Shown: in pieces, positions 27,947 through 41,528 of the stretch
Layout: every line of letters begins with the position of its first letter
How positions within the stretch are numbered: the stretch's first letter is position 1
From: Anastatus disparis
Taxonomy: Eukaryota > Arthropoda > Insecta > Hymenoptera > Eupelmidae
NCBI GenBank assembly: GCA_017163975.1
Contig: JAFFSR010000237.1
Span: 6,386,001 to 6,450,000, forward strand
Reading direction: 5' to 3'
DNA: 64,000 nucleotides
The notes under the pieces: model-generated
Told to the model about the DNA's origin: nothing
Seen by the model: the letters and a program-made list of their open reading frames with translations, nothing else
Databases searched by the model: none
Translations under genes and position numbers: made by a program

Positions 27947-28946
27947 TTTCTATACAATTCTATTCTTTCGTATAATCAATGTATATCTCGAAACCTCGTA
28001 AAAGGCTTCCAAACAATAAATAAACTCACTGTTTTTTATAATCCAATTCATTTTTTAAAATAAAAATAAATTTTTAAAATGATTAAAGTCTTTCAATTTT
28101 CGAGATAAAAACATGTTATTTATTCTAGTCACGAACGCGAAATTTTTTTACGCTCATGACATTTCTACACGATTGTATTAAACAAAAAAAGGAAAAAAAA
28201 ATACTAAATAATAATAATAAAAAAAATGAAAACCATAAAATTTAAACTGATGTATAGTTATTAATATACGTTTTAACACTATCATATTTTATGAACGCAC
28301 GGCTTTACAATCGATAACTATTCAATTTCACCAGGTATTAAAAGAAAATAAAAGTGTATGAAAAAAAAAATGTTTTCTAAAGTTCAACCGTTCTCTCTCG
28401 TCCTTTATCTACTTCTCATAAATAATCTCCTCCCCTATATCTCATAGTGTAAGAAAGGAGGAAAAGAAAAAAATCAAAAGTTTCTTGAATTAAAGTACAA
28501 TCAAATAATCTCTTACTTAATATATAAAGAAAAGGTAAAACAAGACAGTTGAATAAAAAACGAAAAAATTGTATATATTCTTACCAAACCTTATAGCAGC
28601 TATGGTGTGTACACCTTAGCCGATAAATCGCAAAACAGACATAACCCGGCGCCAGGATAATTGAAAGCTTCACATAAATCAGTCGTACACGCAATCTTTG
28701 GCTTTATCCATACCGATCGCGCAACATAAATCGCACTTGCACACTCACTCTCTCGGTGCTGTTTTGCTACTATACTAACACTTTTCTTTTATACTTGTAT
28801 ATATACATGGCATCTAAACTAGTGGGATAACAATTTAAATTCCTTTATAACATAATATCTATGCCCATATGTTTATATATTTAAATCTCCGTGTACATGT
28901 ATTATATGCATATTGAAGAAAACCGTTTTGCTTTTTCTCATTGCAG

Positions 28947-29178
28947 GTTAAGACAAGAGAGTAATGGCGGTGCTTGGTGTCCAAAGCCACAAATCACCAC
29001 TGAATCAACCGAATGGATTGAAATTGATCTGCGCAAAGTACACGTTATCACTGCTACAGGTACACAAGGACGTTTTGGTAACGGACAAGGTGCTGAATAT
29101 GCTGAAGCTTATTTGTTGGAATATTGGAGACCGGCAATTGGCAAGTGGGTTAGATACAGAGATGTTAGGGGCGAGGAG
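28947..29178 (+). CDS. Ddr: DDR exon 2 of those visible: core of discoidin domain
   Basis: The exon lies between the acceptor CATTGCAG and the donor GTGAGT and encodes residues 35-112. It contains GGAWCP with Cys46, which pairs with Cys150 in known DDR structures. It also has WIEIDLRKVHVITATGTQGR, the beta strands and ligand-binding loop typical of DDR discoidin domains. The Arg of TQGR and the Glu eight residues later, equivalent to collagen-contacting Arg105 and Glu113 of human DDR2, are kept. The position of DDR2 Asp69 is Gly42. The exon ends on a codon boundary. An overlapping 72-codon frame starting at 28964 is in the wrong register and is a shadow. Confidence 0.95.
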
Positions 29179-30060
29179 GTGAGTAACATTATTTATTTAT
29201 TTATTTACTTTTTTTAAATTTATTGTTCTTATTGTTTGAAACACATTGTAATAATTTAAAGAAAAATACAAATGTTTAGAGATAATTTCAATGTTAAAGA
29301 ATACAATGAATTGGAATAATTTATACATATCAGACAGCTAAGACATTTTATCATCGATATAAATTCGATTGAATTTCAAATATAAATTTTATTATTATTT
29401 GTCTATCCGTAACTATTTATCAAACCGACGATTACGTAAAATAGAAATGAAATAATATCAAAAGTGTAATAAACCTGATGCTTACAAAAGGTTTTCTCAA
29501 CATTGTAATGATTTTTAATATCGAATATTTATTTATCAAGCGCAAAGAAATATTTTTATTACCGCTAAGATAGATAAAAAATGTTTGAAGTTTTTATCGC
29601 TTCACCTTGTAATCTCGAAGTCAATTATATTGAAGTACGATAAGTATCGGTGCTGCATAAAATGGCCATTTCAAATTTCATGTTCTGTTAAATTTTTTCG
29701 ATCAATCGTGTAAGATTAAGCATATTTTTATTTTAAAATTGTGCAAACATTGAGGTTGAGATATTAAAACTTTTAATTTATAACGAACACTTGCACGGAA
29801 TGCATTTGAATATACAAGACTGGCATAAAAAACATTTTTATCCCCATCTTTATTGAAACATTATGTTTAGCATAAAAAACTTTTTTAGTTTCAATATAAA
29901 ACGAGAAGAGCTAATATTTTCTAATATTCATGAGAAATTTTATTTCGCGGAAAATTCAGTGTATATCAATTCACGCGCATTACATATTCTTTATTATTTT
30001 TCATTCCCTAAAGTAAACTTTTAAAGAAATGACGGACAAAACGATAGCCATAAAAACGTG

Positions 30061-30079
30061 TATATATATATATATATAT
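30061..30079. repeat. (TA)n microsatellite
   Basis: Nine and a half TA units in the large intron. Confidence 0.95.
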
Positions 30080-32521
30080 CCACCGACAATATTTTTTCAC
30101 CACTGAATTTCACATTTATCGTTATGAGAAAAAAAAGAAAGGGGGGAAAATAGGACCAAGTGAAAAAGTCTTTTTGTTACCATGAAACAGCCATTCATCT
30201 AAAAAAAAAAGGAACGAAAAAAAAAGGGGAGAGGAAAAGGATCCTGTGTGGTAATGGCGTGTATACTTGCGATAAAAAAATCATCCGCTATGAAAATGAA
30301 CTCTCATGTCACTCTCTTTTGGAATTTAAAAAATGGGTGGGAGTGAAAAGGAGAGAGAGAAAAAGAAAATAAAGAAAGTAAAGGACCAAGTGAAGTAACA
30401 ATATATTTTACCTTGGAAAAAACTTGCTAAAAACGATGACAACGTATAGCTATATAGCGGCTACTAAAAATCCTACTTCTTCATCGTCTTGTCAACGATG
30501 AACAAATATTTTTGCAGCTTCAAGAGCGTGCTTCTCGCTGCTTATATATACGCACTCGACGCACAAAGTCCAATGAAAACAAAAAATAAAAAAAAAGGAG
30601 CGAGAAAAATACAGGCAATTTTCGGGTGCGTTAGAAGAAGAAAAAAATGAAAAATGAGCTTCCTATAAACACGACAGTATGAGGGAGAGGGTGAGATGTT
30701 AAAAAGTGACCATAAAAAAAGATGTATTATGAGACTAAGCACTCCAAGACGATACACAAAAAACTCGAGGGTTACAACAAATTTTCTTGCCAACGTAAAC
30801 CTTATGGGGGTCAATGATGCTTATGAATAAATATGTAAAAGTGAAAGAAATATGTTTTGGATTTTAGCTTGAAGTAAGAAATTCATTTTTTATGTAGAAC
30901 AAATCTATTTCGCATAAAATTTAAGTTGCAATAATCTGGTTTATCTAGCTCAAATTAACATTAATTACACTAAATGTCAAATTAAGAAAAACTAAAAACT
31001 TGTTTTAAAAATTTTTAATTTTTTTCTGCAATTTTGCGATAAATATCGAGTTTGCAATAAAATTACTCAAAAAAATGTATAATACTCAACTACACGAAAG
31101 TTGCAAATTACGTGAAATAATAAAATTGATAAGACTTATTATAACAAAGTAAAAATTACAAAGTTTCTTTATTTTCAACAATAATTCATGCAAATAATAA
31201 AAAAATTACTCCAACCTAAACATTTTAACTTAATATAGCAACAATAAATAATAATAACTTAGGTAAAATATATATATAAAAATAGCAACACACGATATAT
31301 CGCTCCATCAAGTAAACTGTATATATACCCCTTCCCCGTCATCTTCCTTATTACCATAAATAAAACATTGTCACGCGAATTAATAATAAAAACGCAGGTA
31401 CAAGCTTGCTTGCCTTTTGTACGCCTACCTCCTTCAAGCGAGCGATTAAAAAAGTAGAATAAGAAAAAAAATACAACGCACAACAACAACAAAAGAAGCC
31501 AAAGAAAAATATGTATAAAACTTATGTATACCCAAAAAAACATATGAGCGGGTGAGTTACTAGCATATATTGGATCAATAAAATAAGGGATGGTCGAGTC
31601 GCGTGCTTTTATACTTTTTTTTTCTATACACACAAATATATATATACGTGTATAGTAAACTTACCTGTCTGGCTTCTATAGGTGAGACTAAAACTCACGT
31701 TTATTTTTTTCTTTTTCGGCTTGGCTATAATTACTTTTACCCCCATGGTATACCCGTTCACGTTTCTTCTTTCTAATTTTTCTTTTCTTTCTACGATATT
31801 TTTTTTTCCTTCCTTTCTTCTCCTTTTTAAAAGCCTCTGGTTGTAGCAGAGTCGCGAAATTTTCAGTCATGAATTAAGGAACGAATTTAATTGTAACTTG
31901 ACGATTAATGGTAACGTTCTATTTAATGAACGGGAATTTTATGTTTTTTTTGTTCTTCCTTTTTTTTACTCTATTTTAACTTTTGGGAGAAAGGCGCGTT
32001 TCGGTCGTTATGTTTGCCGGAAAATTAAATTGAACTAAGAAACTCTTCTTTTTTTTCCGTTCGTTTTAAAGAATAAGTGGTTTAATTTCTTTAATCGTTT
32101 GTAAAGTAGTTTCAAGATGAAACGATTTTAGAACGATTATTGCCTTGTTACGTTAGGATGTATATATTCAAATGAGTTCGTGCTCGAGAGTAATTTTCGT
32201 TATTAGTATATTAAATAATACGTCTTTTATCTAAAGGTCATTGGAACTATTAAAATCTAAAAATAACAAACACATTAAGCTTGATATCATAAATATTGAA
32301 CAAATAATCGTTATTGTTAGTTTCAATTTTAAAAAAAGTGCTCAAATTTCATTGATAGTACGTATCTTTTTTCAAATTTCTATTTATGATGCTATGATTA
32401 ATATTCAATAAAAATATTATTCCGCATCAAAAAAATAATAAAAACATTATTGTTTACATTGAAAAAGAAAAACTGGATAACAATCGTAGAGAATATTTTT
32501 TTTATTTTATTGTGTTTAACG

Positions 32522-32703
32522 TCGCTGCGTTTATACTATCATTGCGATACTAATTAGCGACGGAGGTCATCAATGTGTTTGTGAAAAAAGCACATATAAC
32601 GTATAGTGGTGCTTGAATCGATCGGTCGCCGAGAACGGGATTCGAACTCGGGACCTCGAGATCGCGAATTCATCGCTCTACCGACTGAGCCACTGAAGAC
32701 CTC
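32522..32703 (-). mobile_element. tRNA-derived SINE, copy 2
   Basis: The copy is collinear with the SINE near 27.8 kb over its full length and in the same orientation. On the minus strand it reads from a tRNA-like head with the same A box TGGCTCAGTCGG and the B box GAGTTCGAATC. The shared body contains TTAGCGACGGAGGTC (plus strand). A T-rich stretch next to the left end (32499-32516) is the A-tail in element orientation. It differs from copy 1 by many substitutions and small indels, so both are probably old insertions. Outer limits are set by where similarity to copy 1 stops and may be off by several bases. Confidence 0.85.
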
Positions 32704-35700
32704 ATTTGAAACGATTTGTCTCTCATTATTCTTTTAATTTCGTCTTAACAATTAATAAAATCGTTAACTACTTAGACCAACCTCTTGATTTTATTCCTAA
32801 TGAATTTCTCTTATTCGATAATAAGAAAATCCTCTTAAAATCGCATTAACCTATAGAAACACGAACTTGTGCTAAAAATAAAGCTAAACATTATCGTTAT
32901 TCGTCTTTGTCGATTTTTCCACCAAAGTTCAATGTTTAAGTTCACTCGTTCTATCCTTTTATTTTTATTCTTTTATTTTTTTGTTTCTTTTCACTTGACA
33001 TTAATGACATTCTTGTCGCGCAATTAAACAAAAGGCCACTCACTTGCCCTTATCTGACTTAATCTTCAACTAACGACTGAACTTGTTCAAAGGAGAAGAA
33101 GAGAATCTTTACTAAAACAAGAACGCGAAAAAGAAAATAAGAAAGTTTAGTATTTAAAGAAAAAAAAGGTTGAAGCATATAAAGAGAAGTAAACAGTTAT
33201 CGTACTTGCTTCGTTTTTCCTTTTTTTTATTTTTGCATAAAAAAAAATAATTGTTTGTCGATTACGTTTTATTGCTTAGTTGATAAGATTAGGTCAGGTA
33301 AGTTTTTTACTGACATTTAAATGTTTTGTTTTAGAAGATACCCGATGTAAATTACTTTTTTAACAAGCTCATGTCGTTAATTTTTAAACAACTTGCTTAG
33401 ACATTTATTTTAACGTACAACAAAGTATTTCAAGAAATTAATCTATATCTACAAAAACTTTTAACTCGCCTGAATATCGAGCAAGTTTTCAAGTAAATGA
33501 AAAGTTGAACAAAAAAACAATTAATCAAGCACTTATTTTCAATCAATATATCAATTTAATAATCATTTATTCTAAACAACTACTCCTACAAACCATTTAA
33601 GAAATCAATTTCCGCTCTATTTATAACCATTCCACTATATCAAAAGAGGAAAAGCTTTATATATTTATATTCTCTAATTTTTGACATATCATTTCAGACG
33701 ATATACGTACATAACGTATAACATGGGCGTTGGTCTTTGAAACGGGGGGACCACACCTCGGTAGCTGTTCATGAATAACAGCAGAATTTGTCAACGCCCA
33801 GAATAATATATACCGACACTTGCCACTTATACAATTTTTCTTTGTTTTTTTCTAATAAGTCATTTAGAATTAAAAAACAAAAGGTGGATTTGATGTATTG
33901 GAATCGTAAAATAATTAAAATATTGCTCATTAATTTAAGTGATATTTCCTTTATTGATACTCATTCTATCAATATTGTACGAGAAAAACTTTATACAGAA
34001 TATTGTTCCTTTAAATCGTGCATCACTAAACTATTATCACCTTCTTTTTTTACGTATAGCCATAATAGATAAAAAAAAGAATAAAAAAATCGTGTTAGCA
34101 AATTATTATTAACGACGAGAGAAAATGAGAAAGAGGAGCTTTTCAACGGGTATTATCGAGGAACGGAATATTGATAAGAAGTGCGAGAAAGTGAGCGCTC
34201 ATTAGTCGTCGATAATACCGTACGTATATACAGGCAAGCGGCTAATTGCAATATGGATATGCTCGTAAAATTTTTTTGTGTGCGCTGAAAGAGACGATGT
34301 TGGGGAAGCAAGAGATATAGGAAAAATGAAAAGTTAATGAAGTTTTATTGTAATAAAATTATGCTGCTAGTTATAGATAGGTTAAAAATGATACAGATTG
34401 TTTGGTGGATTTATTTATTTAATCTATTTATTTTTTAAGAAATTTAGTTATCTTAATTGTAAGATTATAAGTCTAATCGAAATAAAATGTTTTTTCTATT
34501 CATTCTTATTATGCAGTTTTTTCTATTAAAGATAAAAAATTAATCTGTTACTTAAAGTAATATAATTCAATATAAATTCATAAAAAAATATTAATCATTG
34601 TAATTTTGTAATATATAATCATCGTCCTATTCAATACTATAATTAGCTTCATTCAAAGAAAAATAGAGCAAAAATGTTTTATTACAAATTATTTCATCAA
34701 TTGATCATTAGACAGGAAATCTTAGTATTACGAGTAGGTGAAACTATTTTTAATAACTAAACAACAGTTTCATAAGAACAACTTCATGTCGGTTTGTAAT
34801 ATTATTGAAATAAATGAATTACCTAAAATAAAGAAATTTATATTGAAAGGATTGCGTAAAATGAAAAGTTAAATGATAATTATATTTTATTACATCTTTT
34901 ATATTCTTATTCAATGCATTAATTTATTATTCATGTTTACACGCCGTAAATAATCATAGAAAAAGCCCACAAACGTAATTTGAATTCTCGATCTGAAAAA
35001 GTTGATTAAATTATCCAAATAGAAATCAAAATCAAGAGAAAAAAATAAGTATCCGTTCGCATAACGCTCGCCGAATATCCCAACTAAAAAACATCTACAT
35101 AATCGTAAATACGTGAAAAAAAAAGTTTCTATATTAAAACGAATATTTTCTCAGCGATAAATAATAACATAATTTTATTACCCACTTATTACAAATTTTC
35201 AGTAGCAATAAAATGTCTAGAATATATAACGTAGGCGTTCGCTTATATACACGCCAGCGTGTACGACGTGTACAAGTAAAAGAAGAAAAAAAAGTAAAGT
35301 TTTTTTTTCCATCCATTCATCCTTTAACAACCATGTATGTACCCCACTATATAACCCATATAAACATTTAATACTATGAATATATTTACGATTAAACCAA
35401 ATAAAATATAATAATTTTTCCAATCGACACTTTCACCAAGCAATGAAAATATCAAGGTTGTATTTACAAGTACCTATGGTTATTTCCATTTTTTCTCTTC
35501 ATTTTGCTTGTTAAACGGCCTTGTATGTGTGCGTATACGTTCACGAAGCTTATTAAATTGGTATTTTCTTTTGTATATATAAAATAATAATAAAAAGGAA
35601 AAAATAACGGATGTAACATGTCGATACGATAAAAGTCGTCGAATATACTTTAGCGATATATACTTTATAGGTAATCGTTAATATCTGGATTTAATGATGA

Positions 35701-38700
35701 TAACAATTTTCAAAGAAAAGTGTATATAATATGGCCTGTGTGTACCGTGTGAGAATTAAAAGGATAAATGCTAATTAGACTTGCTCGCTTTGGCTACTTG
35801 CTGTACTTTATTATTTATTCAAAGTTGAGCACAAAATAGCCTTTTTTTTTAATTATCATAATATAGCAAATGTTTAAATTATAATTTCGTGGTAATTTTA
35901 TAAGGGGCGCTGTATATTATCAATCGTATATCGAAATTGAAAGTTGCGAAGAATGTTACTTTTTTTAATTTAAATAAATGAGATATTCTCATAAGCAATA
36001 TTTTAGAAATATGTAAGTGCAACATTGGTACTTATAAATTATAAGCAATAACGTATTTATCGTATTTTGTAATTGAATTTTGTAATGGAAATTTGATTTA
36101 TAAATTCGCAATTCATATCAGAAGTAACAAATTCAGTCGTACCGCACATTTTCAATTTCATTCAAGAAATTTGCAATTAAACATGCAAATTATTTTTATT
36201 TTCTATTTTTAAATTAATCAAAGTTATTTTTATCGCATTAATCATTCATTACAAGAAAGTAATAAAACATTCTCAAGGAACAACGTACGAAGAAGATTTA
36301 AAGTTATGTGTTTAACAAGAGTTAAATCGATCGCCAGCATCAATAATTCATGTTATAAAAGGAAACCTTCTACGCGTCCTAAAAATTACATCAGCTTATA
36401 TATATATTTGGTAGGCGGAATATTAATGATTCTCTGTAAATAACATTGTCTAAAAACCTTATTTTGCACATTGGCCCGGTACACATATAAAACCACGACG
36501 ATTTTTCACTCTTATATACACAGACGTGGCCTTCCGGAGCAACAGGAAAAAAGAAAAATAAAAGAAATGAGTTCATAGTAGAAAAAAAAAAAAATAAAAA
36601 CAAGAGGTGTATATACCGCGCACGCACCATAAATAAGAAGCTTGTATCGCCATATAAAGGTAGGAGAGGGGGAGGGTCTAATGCCCGTCATTCTTCGCTT
36701 CCGTCTTACGCTTTGCGTATCATTATCGGCTTCGTTTCTTTCTTTTTTTCTTTTCTTCTTCTTCTTCTCTTTTTTTCCACGTATACACGTTATTTCTTAT
36801 ACTTTCGCGGTTTTACTTAACTTTATGCTGTTTCGTTATTACAGTGTACACATACGTATATTATATTTGACTAGTTTTTTCTCTCTCTTTTTGTTTTTCT
36901 TTTGTTCCATTTTCATTGATTTCCGTTTTATCGTCATTACATACTGCAAACCTTTCCAACGGCAATTGTTCAGCTGTAGTGTAAAGATACGCTAATTTTC
37001 TTTGTCGGCTGTCATTATTATAATGTGATAGTAGAAATAAATTTTTAATTTATTAAATTTCATATATTTTAAAAATCATTTGATTTACTGAAAAAATAGG
37101 CTTATCTTCAAATCATATATTATTAGCTTTGGTCTTTATTTTCGATTTCACAACTTTTCTTATGTATTTTTTAAAATTTATTTGTCAAACAACTTACTTT
37201 TTAAAATTAAATAATCATATGTATTTATGCATCAAAGCAAAGATATACAAAAAATCTTTACAATGTTGCAAATTTTAATTCAAGTTTGCAGAATCACGTA
37301 AAAACATCAATCTCACGATAATCCCATGCAAATAAACAAGTGAAATAAGAAAAAAAAATATCTAAATAAATGAATAAAAAAAGATTCGCGTCACTTCCTT
37401 CAACACACACTGTCATTTACTATCGACTTTGCGCTCGGCATCCTATGACTTCCTAAGTGAATGACCTTATGCCTTAAGTACATTATACATTATGTACATC
37501 ATTTCTCCCCCCTTCTTTACTTCTCTTTCTTTCTCATTCTTGTTGATTCACATTCTAGTCTATGCCCTACATGCTAACCTTAGTACATATATCTTTGTCT
37601 CTCTTGCTACAACTTCAAACTTCAGTTTCAGAATAATTACTTGGCTATGTACTCTTCGACACATACACAGAGACACATGCATGCATATGCATGTACGTAC
37701 GCGAAATACTTTCGATGCCTATACATTAATGACTTGTTACGATTCACCTGATGTTTAAGCCCTACACTACTTGAAACGAGATGTATGCCCATGCTATAGA
37801 CGGTGCAAACACTTTTTTTTTCTTTTATTTCCTACTTGAAGTTTCTTTGACTTTTGCTAATACAGCATTAGATATAGGTATAGCTTATACCGAAAGTACT
37901 CGCCGATATTATATACATATTCTTGTAGTTGTTACTTTTCTCTCAATTGCCTTTTCTATTCTATTCGTATACGATGCATTTTAACTCTTCTTTTTTTCCT
38001 TCTCTTTTTTTGTTCAACGCGACAAGAAGTCTGCAGTTGGGGAAGGCACTTGGGCTGATGATGGTGCATTTTTCTCGCTATATGCGATATCTTGAAGCAA
38101 CCTTGCCTCGAGGCTTTACTTTTATATGTGCGGCACTTTTGGCTTTTTGCTTAAAGTATTGTAAAAGAAGAACTGAAGTCGTCGAATTTTTTCCATCTTT
38201 TTTTATACAAATAAGAAAAAGAGTGTACCATTTTCTTGAATGGCAAGTTAGTAGATTTGAAGATTTGATGTCGCGTGTAAGACGTGTGTAGAATTATTTT
38301 GTGGACTATTAGCTTGTTCTGAATGCAGTTTTTAAAGTGTTATGATTTTATAATCTGCAAATAAAAAAATTTTTAATTAACTTACTTTTGTAGAAGAAAT
38401 TACAAAATATCTTTTGATATAAGAAATTTTTTAAAATAAATTGACGAATAAGACGCAAACATTGAAGATAATTTTTATAAATTTATTGAATCAATATGAA
38501 CATGCTCCATAATTTTTCAATTTTCTCAATCATTACATGTCTTTATACGTCTAGAAAATGGAAGTAAAATAGCAACTCGTCTTATTAAATTTTATACTTT
38601 ATTATATTTAATTCTATATTTTCCCCCTTTACTGCTGAAAACTATAACAAATTTCTTCGAATCACTCATTAAACTTTAGAAAAAGTGAGTAAAAAAAAGA

Positions 38701-40803
38701 CCTCCCAACCAACGTAACAAAACCATCAGTTCCACTTTTCCGATCGCGAGTGCATAGTAGCGCACGAAGGCAAACTACATACACCCAAAGGAGAGAAATA
38801 AAAGTGAGAAAGTAAGAAGAGAATAGTTAGAAAACGAGCCCTATGGTATGTCGAGGCGAGAGAGAGAAAAGTCCTCTATCGCCCTCAAGCATCTTAGCGC
38901 CGGTTCTTGGGATCCGTGTATACGTATATATAACTAAACCGTCCCTCTTTCTCTCTCTTCTTTATAAGAACAAAGGCTCTCCTTATTTTCCACTTATGAG
39001 TTCTGACTATACGCGAAAGACCTCTAGAGTATGTGTACATATATATATGCACATATATATACGTATATGTACCGAGTAAAGAGAGAAAAGTAGGTATGGA
39101 AGGAGGAGAATACTCAAAGTCACTCGTTCTCACGTACATAACGTGCGACGTGACCGAAACGAACTCGTGAGCTTTAAAGACAGGTGCAAAACTTAAAGAG
39201 AAGAAGAAGAAGAGAGAGAAAGAAACTTCGTGCGAATTGCTGGGTGGTAGATTTTTTTTTTTATAGTTTTTTTTTTTTAACTTTTTTTAACATTTTTTTT
39301 TTGTAGTTGTTGTACGGATGAGACGATCGAACCACGAATGAAGCCGAGGTTATAGGTTGGTGTCATCTTTGGATATAGCTTTGAAAAATTTTTATTGTAC
39401 TTTTCTTTTTTATCCTTCTGCTTCTTTGGGAGAGAGACAATCTTTTTCGAATAAAGTTTTGTAGTTATTTCAAGTATACGTGGTAAAATCTCGAGGAAGA
39501 AAAAAATAATATTATTTCAGTTGAGAATTTACTCTCTTCGCTTTTATTACCGCACTTATTATTTGTTATTTGAATATTTTTATTTTCATAAAAATATACG
39601 CGAACATCTTCGTGCGCATGTTGCCTTAACTTAAATTTTAAATTGCAGGTATTAAAAATTTCTATATAAAACTTTAAAACCACATTGTGTTCTTATATTT
39701 TATGGCACGCAGTGATTTATGACAGTGATGAAATTTTATTATATTAAACTTCTTAATACTTTGCATTGTAAGCTGATCACTTTTAATAAAAGTAGAGCAA
39801 TATATGCAGTGCTAATAAAATTATTTATAAAATATTAAAGTATCACATTAAAAAGTCAATTATTTATTAAACATTTGATGAAAGTTTAACTTTTCACTAA
39901 TAGAATACTTTATTGTCTTAATAAAATATAATCTCATAGTGACATTTTAAAATCTCACGATAAGGGACAAGCGCTTAGTCAGTCTTTTTTTAACATCATG
40001 GCTTTCAAGTGTTTAAAAATGAGTTAGGAGTTAAGAGAAAACTTCTTTAACATACGGGAGCACAACGATTTTCTTTATACACATATATGACAACGTTAAA
40101 ATTCCCCCTTCTAAAACGTTCTATTAAATATAAAAAATTTTTCTAGGAATCAAATTGAACAAAAGATTTAAGTTAAGCTTAAAAAATTTTTCTTCAATTA
40201 AAGTTTAGTAATTACAATTTTGTTTTATTATAAATCAAAACCAATTAATATTTACTTAACGTCCGACTAAATTATTTTCGACACTCTTTTAAACGCACAT
40301 AAACAATACAAATTAAATTATACGCCAACTTGAAAAATAAAGCAAAATCAAAAACATACACACCTTCGTACAAATTGAAACACATGTCGCGCACTCATAA
40401 ATCATTCATACGTATACCTTCCCAACATATTACTAATAATAACGGCCACACAGAATCATAATCAACGCACCACGGCATAATAATAATTTTTGTTAACCCA
40501 AAACAAAATAAATAAAAAAAATCAACATGAAACCCAACGTTACTAAAAGCAAAAGTCAGCGGCTCCATTGTCAAGGAACGACTTGTCAAGATGTATCGTT
40601 GTGATATAAAACGAAAAAAAAAACGCAAGAGAGAAAAGGAACAGTATATAAAACAGTGTTTGTGTTACAAGCCCAAGCTCAAAGTAATGTTATAAGGGTT
40701 CCGGTTTTCCGCGACTGACTGGCACCTGCGCTCGCAAAATAAAGTGCGAGAGATCTTTTTCTACGATGAGATTACTTTTATAGATTATCTAGGGAATGCA
40801 TAA

Positions 40804-40831
40804 ATATATATGCATACGCGTATACGCGCGT
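40804..40831. other. Alternating purine-pyrimidine tract (Z-DNA prone)
   Basis: Twenty-eight bases alternate strictly between purine and pyrimidine, including the palindrome ATACGCGTAT and a CGCGCG core. Such sequence can adopt left-handed DNA under negative supercoiling. No function is implied. Confidence 0.6.
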
Positions 40832-41528
40832 TATACAGGAAAAGGACATAAGAATTAAATCGAATGGATATTTAAATGACGCGAGAAAGTATACATACGC
40901 CGCACGTTTAACCATTCGTTATCTAATCGTTGGATTTCAATTTTTCTTTTTTCAATTTATTTATTTTTTCATTTTCCAGAAAAGATTATTTAATTACGAC
41001 TGGGAAAGGAGATAGGACTCAGATTGAATTAAAGTAATTGAACGCGCGTAAATTATGGCTCTGTTAATTCGAGTATTAAATTGCTATTAAATTGATTCGG
41101 TTTTCCTTTTGCTATGCACCTGCGTACACGCGCGTGTGTGACTTGAAAATTTATAACATATTTCACAGATATTTATATGATAAGTTTTATCTTGAAAATT
41201 ATGCAATTTAGAAAAATGCTTGAAAAAAGTAAGCTTTTCAATGTCATTCGTGCGTTAGTTAAAATAATCTTTATATTAATCTAGATATTTTAAAACCGAG
41301 ATTAAACGTAATGAAGAGATAAGAATTGTTTTAATTAGGAATATATTTAATATAAAGTAATTAAGTGTATTAAATAGCGAAGAATCTCACTGTCTGATTA
41401 TGTATAACTTATTCGTTTTATCTGGTAACTCGAACATTAAATTACGTTTATCGTAGCTTTAATTTATATCCACAATTTATTCGGCCATTACAATAATTAA
41501 CGATAAAATTGATCTTTTATTTTTACAG

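Larger units (their letters stand above)
22182..28946 (+). other. Intron of about 6.8 kb with one SINE
   Basis: The intron runs from GTAACG to TTGCAG and joins a phase-2 exon end to a phase-2 start. It is AT-rich, with a pyrimidine-rich block just after the donor (about 22190-22400), a purine-rich block at about 25830-26110 and a CT run at 26881-26897. One tRNA-derived SINE copy lies near 27771-27946. The ORFs inside are low-complexity or repeat-derived, and I see no further exon. Confidence 0.8.
29179..41528 (+). other. Intron of about 12.4 kb with one SINE
   Basis: The intron runs from GTGAGT to TTTTTACAG, phase 0. It holds AT runs (30061-30079), one SINE copy near 32.52-32.70 kb, and a strictly alternating purine-pyrimidine segment at 40804-40831. 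A 120-codon open frame at 37929-38291 has no recognised relatives. No exon of the receptor is missing here, because exons 2 and 3 join in frame inside the discoidin domain exactly as in other DDRs. The rest is AT-rich with no feature I can support. Confidence 0.8.

Noticed and set aside
27794..28063. 89-codon plus-strand ORF
   Set aside because: It runs through the SINE in antisense and ends in AT-rich intron; the frame is not kept in the second SINE copy.
28964..29182. 72-codon ORF over the second receptor exon
   Set aside because: It is an out-of-frame shadow of the discoidin-coding frame.
31259..31633. 124-codon minus-strand ORF
   Set aside because: Its hydrophobic runs come from A-rich sequence; there is no recognisable family or splice signals.
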